Shown here in pieces: positions 1 through 5,471 of a DNA stretch of 5,471 nucleotides. Below the pieces are notes generated by a model. It searched no databases. It saw nothing but the letters and a program-made list of their open reading frames with translations, and was not told the origin of the DNA. A program made the position numbers and the translations under genes. Each line of letters begins with the position of its first letter. Position 1 is the first letter of the stretch. The stretch is from Deltaproteobacteria bacterium (lineage in GTDB: Bacteria > Desulfobacterota > Desulfobacteria > Desulfobacterales > UBA11574), in NCBI GenBank assembly GCA_019313025.1, contig JAFDCA010000222.1:1-5471 (forward strand), read 5' to 3'.

Positions 1-3336
<3,336 letters not shown>

Positions 3337-3443
3337 TCAGATTCAGGTATTTTAGATTTTGAAAGATTTTCAGGGTAAGGCTACAAGACGAAAAAAAAGC
3401 TGATATGCCAATATTTATTATTTAAGATGACCCCTGGAATTAA

Positions 3444-3472
3444 GGAACGGACTTTAGTCCTTTCTGGTTTTT
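3444..3472 (+). terminator. Possible intrinsic terminator of the dnaN-gyrB-thyA operon
   Basis: An imperfect hairpin pairs 3444-3452 with 3457-3465. It has eight pairs (one G-T) and one C/T mismatch, around a TTTA loop. Two G and a run of five T (3468-3472) follow on the plus strand. It lies about 110 bases after thyA and across the stop codon of the convergent ureohydrolase gene. The stem is only moderately stable and the T-run is short, so this is a candidate. On the minus strand the same stem is not followed by a T-run. Confidence 0.3.
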
Positions 3473-4416
3473 GATTTAGAAATTATTTTTTCGGCAACAA
3501 TACAAAGAATTTCATACATTATTGTTGCCGCAATAAGAGCAGTGTTTCCTGATGTATCAAATGGAGGTGAAACTTCAACGACATCAGCGCCGACTATATT
3601 CAAGCCCCTAAGCCCACGTATTAATCCCTGTGCCTCAATAGTCGTTATTCCACCAATCTCTGGTGTCCCGGTGCCGGGTGCAAAGGCCGGATCAATACTG
3701 TCAATATCAAATGAAATGTATGTAGGGCCCTCGCCGACAACACGTCTCGCTTCAGCTATTACCTTTTCAACCCCTAACTTGTTGAATTCTTCTATGTATA
3801 CGATACGTATGCCATGATTGGGACCAAAGGTCCAACATTCATCTGAGTTTGCAGCACCTCGAATTCCAATTTGGATGGTTCGTTTCGGATCGAGTATCCC
3901 TTCCTCAACGGCTCTTCTGAAAGGGGTCCCATGGCTGTATTTAGAATTCATCTCCTCGTCACAGCAGTCCGTGTGGGCATCAACATGCACCATACCAACA
4001 GGATGATCTGCTGCAATAGCTCTCATAATCGGCAAAGTAATTGAGTGATCACCACCAGCGCTTAAAGGGACAATTCCAAGACTGTGAAGTCTCTCATAGA
4101 AACCTGTTATATCAGCATGACTGGCTTCAATATTAAATATTTGGCTAAAATGCACATCACCGACATCAGCTATCCTGCACAATTCATAAGGATTGATTCG
4201 CGTGACATGGTGGATAGCCCGCATCATACTCGACATGTCTCTTATCTGCCGGGGACCATGACGTGCGCCCGATCTTGCTTCGACGGCCCCATCATAGGGC
4301 ACTCCAACAAGGGCAATGTCCAAATTGTTCAGATCGGTTACATGAGGGGTTCTCATAAACGTAGGGATTCCACAATAACGTGGTTCATTCATGGGATTGT
4401 GCAGGTTGTCTACCAT
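3454..4416 (-). CDS. Ureohydrolase of the agmatinase/guanidinobutyrase/guanidinopropionase group
   Basis: Cytoplasmic two-metal (usually Mn2+) hydrolase of 320 aa that releases urea from a guanidino compound. All metal ligands are visible: H124 in GGDHS; D146, H148 and D150 in HVDAHTD; D237 and D239 in SFDIDSIDPAF. The substrate loop GTGTPEIGG (248-256) and SHGTPFRRA (161-169) are intact. The N-terminal PRYCGIPTFMRTP with NLHNP just before it, and the later VEVSPPFDTSGNTAL, recall Pseudomonas GbuA and GpuA more than E. coli SpeB. Agmatine, 4-guanidinobutyrate, 3-guanidinopropionate or guanidine itself are therefore all possible substrates. Pipelines would probably label it agmatinase (speB). 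The start is supported by a strong GGAGAGGAGA five bases upstream. It lies 77 bases downstream of an NTF2-like gene on the same strand, a probable operon. No polyamine biosynthesis gene such as speA is visible nearby, so context does not decide the substrate. Confidence 0.9.
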   Translation of the reverse strand: MVDNLHNPMNEPRYCGIPTFMRTPHVTDLNNLDIALVGVPYDGAVEARSGARHGPRQIRDMSSMMRAIHHVTRINPYELCRIADVGDVHFSQIFNIEASHADITGFYERLHSLGIVPLSAGGDHSITLPIMRAIAADHPVGMVHVDAHTDCCDEEMNSKYSHGTPFRRAVEEGILDPKRTIQIGIRGAANSDECWTFGPNHGIRIVYIEEFNKLGVEKVIAEARRVVGEGPTYISFDIDSIDPAFAPGTGTPEIGGITTIEAQGLIRGLRGLNIVGADVVEVSPPFDTSGNTALIAATIMYEILCIVAEKIISKSKTRKD

Positions 4417-4420
4417 ATTG

Positions 4421-4430
4421 TCTCCTCTCC
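4421..4430 (-). promoter_or_regulatory. Strong ribosome-binding site of the ureohydrolase gene
   Basis: On the minus strand this reads GGAGAGGAGA, two overlapping Shine-Dalgarno-like cores. The nearer AGGAG ends five bases before ATG at 4416. It fixes the start codon and indicates efficient independent initiation, in contrast to the coupled starts of gyrB and thyA. Confidence 0.75.
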
Positions 4431-4493
4431 TTGGCCCTTAGGATGATCACTTCTTGCCAATGTGTGCCCTGATAACCATCAAAAAATTAAATC

Positions 4494-4910
4494 TCAAAGG
4501 TGAAGCGAGTAGCGTTTTCCATCAATTTCAATTGTGGTTTTTGAATAGGTAAACTTTTTGATTATTTTGCCATCTTCAAAATGAATTATATCAACGCCTC
4601 TTCTTTTTTCCGGCCTTCCTTCCTGCCCATTTTCATTTGAAGGCCATTCAAGTAGCCAACGGTATAGAACCTTTTGCTCATTTTCGTCTATAAAAGTTTC
4701 CTCCTCTATGAACCGAAAATCTCCATGGTTATCAAACCATGGTGCCCATGCCTTTCGCAGTGCGTGGTTTCCACGTACTCTTCCGCCAGTCCAGTTTTCA
4801 AATTGTACTTCATCATGAAAGAGATCCATAACCCCGTCAAGGTCATGATTGTCCCAGGCATGGTTCCACTTCTTTAAAGCCGTTTCAATTTCATTTCTAG
4901 TAAGTTTCAT
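4494..4910 (-). CDS. SnoaL/NTF2-like domain protein of unknown function
   Basis: A complete small protein (138 aa) with the cone-shaped alpha+beta fold pattern of the NTF2/SnoaL superfamily. The N-terminal helix segment (about 5-33) contains WNHAWDNHDLDGVMDLFHDE, the usual helix-turn-helix into the first strand. It is followed by VQFENWTGGRVRG (35-47), a second helix LRKAWAPWF (51-59), and the C-terminal strands RGVDIIHFEDGKIIKKFTY (104-122). Members include ketosteroid isomerases, polyketide cyclases, dehydratases and non-enzymatic binding proteins, so the fold alone does not give a reaction. No signal peptide or membrane segment is seen, so it is probably cytoplasmic. The start is supported by GAAGGGGG (minus strand, 4924-4917) six bases upstream of ATG. 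It precedes the ureohydrolase gene on the same strand, so a role linked to that pathway is possible but is inference. Confidence 0.85.
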   Translation of the reverse strand: MKLTRNEIETALKKWNHAWDNHDLDGVMDLFHDEVQFENWTGGRVRGNHALRKAWAPWFDNHGDFRFIEEETFIDENEQKVLYRWLLEWPSNENGQEGRPEKRRGVDIIHFEDGKIIKKFTYSKTTIEIDGKRYSLHL

Positions 4911-4916
4911 ATACTG

Positions 4917-4924
4917 CCCCCTTC
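4917..4924 (-). promoter_or_regulatory. Ribosome-binding site of the NTF2-like gene
   Basis: The minus strand reads GAAGGGGG, ending six bases before the ATG at 4910. It is purine-rich with good spacing and supports this start codon, though it is not a perfect AGGAGG. Confidence 0.5.
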
Positions 4925-5362
4925 ATTTGCAAACCAGATTGGATTTCATACTATAAGAACCGCTTCAGGTCAGCCGGAAATAGGAAATCAACAATAGTTT
5001 TGTAACATTTATAATCAAATCGATATGATTTAATCAATAATTCCTTATCATTTTGATAGTGTCGCAAGTGCCGCATTGTCAAAAACGATACCTGTTCTGT
5101 GTCAACCTGATGATGAACTGCGGATAACAGAAGAAGGATTTCGAACGGTTATCCCAATTGAGACCAACAATGTATGGAATGGAATTACCATCTCTCGAAC
5201 AGGCGGGCAGCATGGAAGCGGAAAAATCCTTCAGGGAATTAAAACGGCCATCCCGTTTATTGATCCCAGAAGATGGCGAGGTTATCTCATTCTGAACCAA
5301 GGACGATCAAACTCAATATATTGTGGACACACGAAACAGCGTTTAGATATAAAGAAAATAGC
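4925..5362. other. Stretch without a convincing gene
   Basis: Between the NTF2-like gene and the partial gene at the right edge. The first part (about 4925-5060) is A+T-rich and holds the possible promoter and dyad described separately. The second part (about 5076-5362) contains only a doubtful plus-strand open frame and its antisense shadow. I see no tRNA, rRNA, CRISPR, insertion-sequence ends or clear direct repeats. Two guanidine-II-type hairpins with ACGR loops, which might have fitted a guanidine-responsive leader, are not visible either. Confidence 0.6.
5008..5037 (-). promoter_or_regulatory. Possible promoter with internal dyad upstream of the NTF2-like/ureohydrolase genes
   Basis: On the minus strand TTGATT (5037-5032) and TATAAA (5013-5008) are separated by 18 bases, a reasonable sigma70-type pair. 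It lies about 100 bases upstream of the NTF2-like start. The spacer carries an imperfect inverted repeat: ATCAAATC (5014-5021) and GATTTAAT (5027-5034), seven of eight positions pairing around GATAT. A repressor operator there would fit an inducible catabolic operon. The region is A+T-rich, where such matches arise by chance, so confidence is low. Confidence 0.25.
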
Positions 5363-5441
5363 TCAACCTTCATGGGCCTTTTTTGATTCAGGCTCCGCAC
5401 GCCAAATGCGATACCGGACTTCAACGCCTTCGGGCACATAG
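5076..5441 (+). CDS. Doubtful open frame, possible gene remnant
   Basis: A plus-strand frame open from 5034, with a single plausible start, TTG at 5076. It gives 121 residues ending at TAG 5439-5441. There is no Shine-Dalgarno sequence before the TTG. I recognise no family. The middle (residues 12-70) has an ordinary globular composition and a GGQHGSGK stretch at 43-50 that resembles a P-loop but lacks the final Ser/Thr. Its last 26 codons overlap antisense to the better-looking minus-strand coding end at 5363-5471, so at least that part is probably not translated. It may be a decayed fragment, an unrecognised small gene, or chance. It is listed because it is the only long frame in this stretch. 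Confidence 0.15.
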   Translation: MSKTIPVLCQPDDELRITEEGFRTVIPIETNNVWNGITISRTGGQHGSGKILQGIKTAIPFIDPRRWRGYLILNQGRSNSIYCGHTKQRLDIKKIAQPSWAFFDSGSARQMRYRTSTPSGT

Positions 5442-5471
5442 ACCACCACAGGTAAGCGACTATTATACCTG
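5363..5471 (-). CDS. C-terminal end of an unidentified protein (partial)
   Basis: The minus strand is open from the right edge to TGA at 5365-5363, giving 35 residues. Its codons look truly coding: many first-position G, in a run of Val, Gly and Glu codons. The segment [18 protein letters not shown] suggests two beta strands joined by a turn, followed by a charged tail ending SKKAHEG. I do not recognise the family, and the N-terminal part is outside the window. It reads in the same direction as the NTF2-like and ureohydrolase genes but is separated from them by about 450 bases, so it is probably a separate transcription unit. The short length keeps confidence moderate. Confidence 0.45.
   Translation of the reverse strand, partial: RYNSRLPVVVYVPEGVEVRYRIWRAEPESKKAHEG

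Noticed and set aside
3391..3398. Run of eight A (eight T on the minus strand) as a terminator for the ureohydrolase gene
   Set aside because: No stable hairpin precedes the T-run on the minus strand; the nearby GCATATCAGC pairs too weakly.
4911..5075. Guanidine riboswitch upstream of the NTF2-like/ureohydrolase operon
   Set aside because: I looked for the paired ACGR-loop hairpins of guanidine-II and for a long structured leader of the ykkC type and saw neither.
5202..5225. P-loop-like GGQHGSGK in the doubtful plus-strand frame
   Set aside because: The Walker A motif needs Ser or Thr after the Lys; here it is Ile. No Walker B or other NTPase motif follows.

Overview
The window looks like chromosomal DNA from a Gram-negative bacterium with moderate G+C content. 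The left part is a replication and nucleotide-metabolism operon: the last 34 codons of dnaN (sliding clamp), a complete gyrB, and a thymidylate synthase of the short, archaeal-like type. GyrB carries the long insertion after the Toprim domain that is typical of proteobacteria-like Gram-negatives. The order dnaN-gyrB without recF, followed by this kind of thymidylate synthase, fits the Desulfobacterota (former Deltaproteobacteria) best. That placement is inference from gene order and recalled sequence flavour, not from a search.

Layout: 1-107 dnaN 3' end (+); 104-2548 gyrB (+); 2545-3336 thyA (+). Both junctions are 4-base ATGA overlaps with no strong ribosome-binding site, so translation is probably coupled along the operon. 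A weak hairpin plus T-run at 3444-3472 may end this operon. It lies across the stop codon of a convergent gene.

The right part reads on the minus strand. A SnoaL/NTF2-like protein (4910-4494) is followed 77 bases downstream by a ureohydrolase (4416-3454) with a complete two-metal site. The ureohydrolase resembles the guanidinopropionase/guanidinobutyrase/agmatinase group. The two may form a small catabolic operon unrelated to replication. A possible promoter with an imperfect dyad lies about 100 bases upstream (5008-5037).

The stretch 4911-5362 has no convincing gene, only a doubtful plus-strand open frame. The right edge holds the C-terminal 35 codons of a minus-strand gene I cannot identify (5471-5363).

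I do not see a clearly new multi-gene system. The points most worth a second look are: the thymidylate synthase embedded in the dnaN-gyrB operon, with its paired phosphate-binding arginines replaced; a threonine in GyrB at the classic novobiocin-contact arginine; and the ureohydrolase/NTF2-like pair of unknown substrate.
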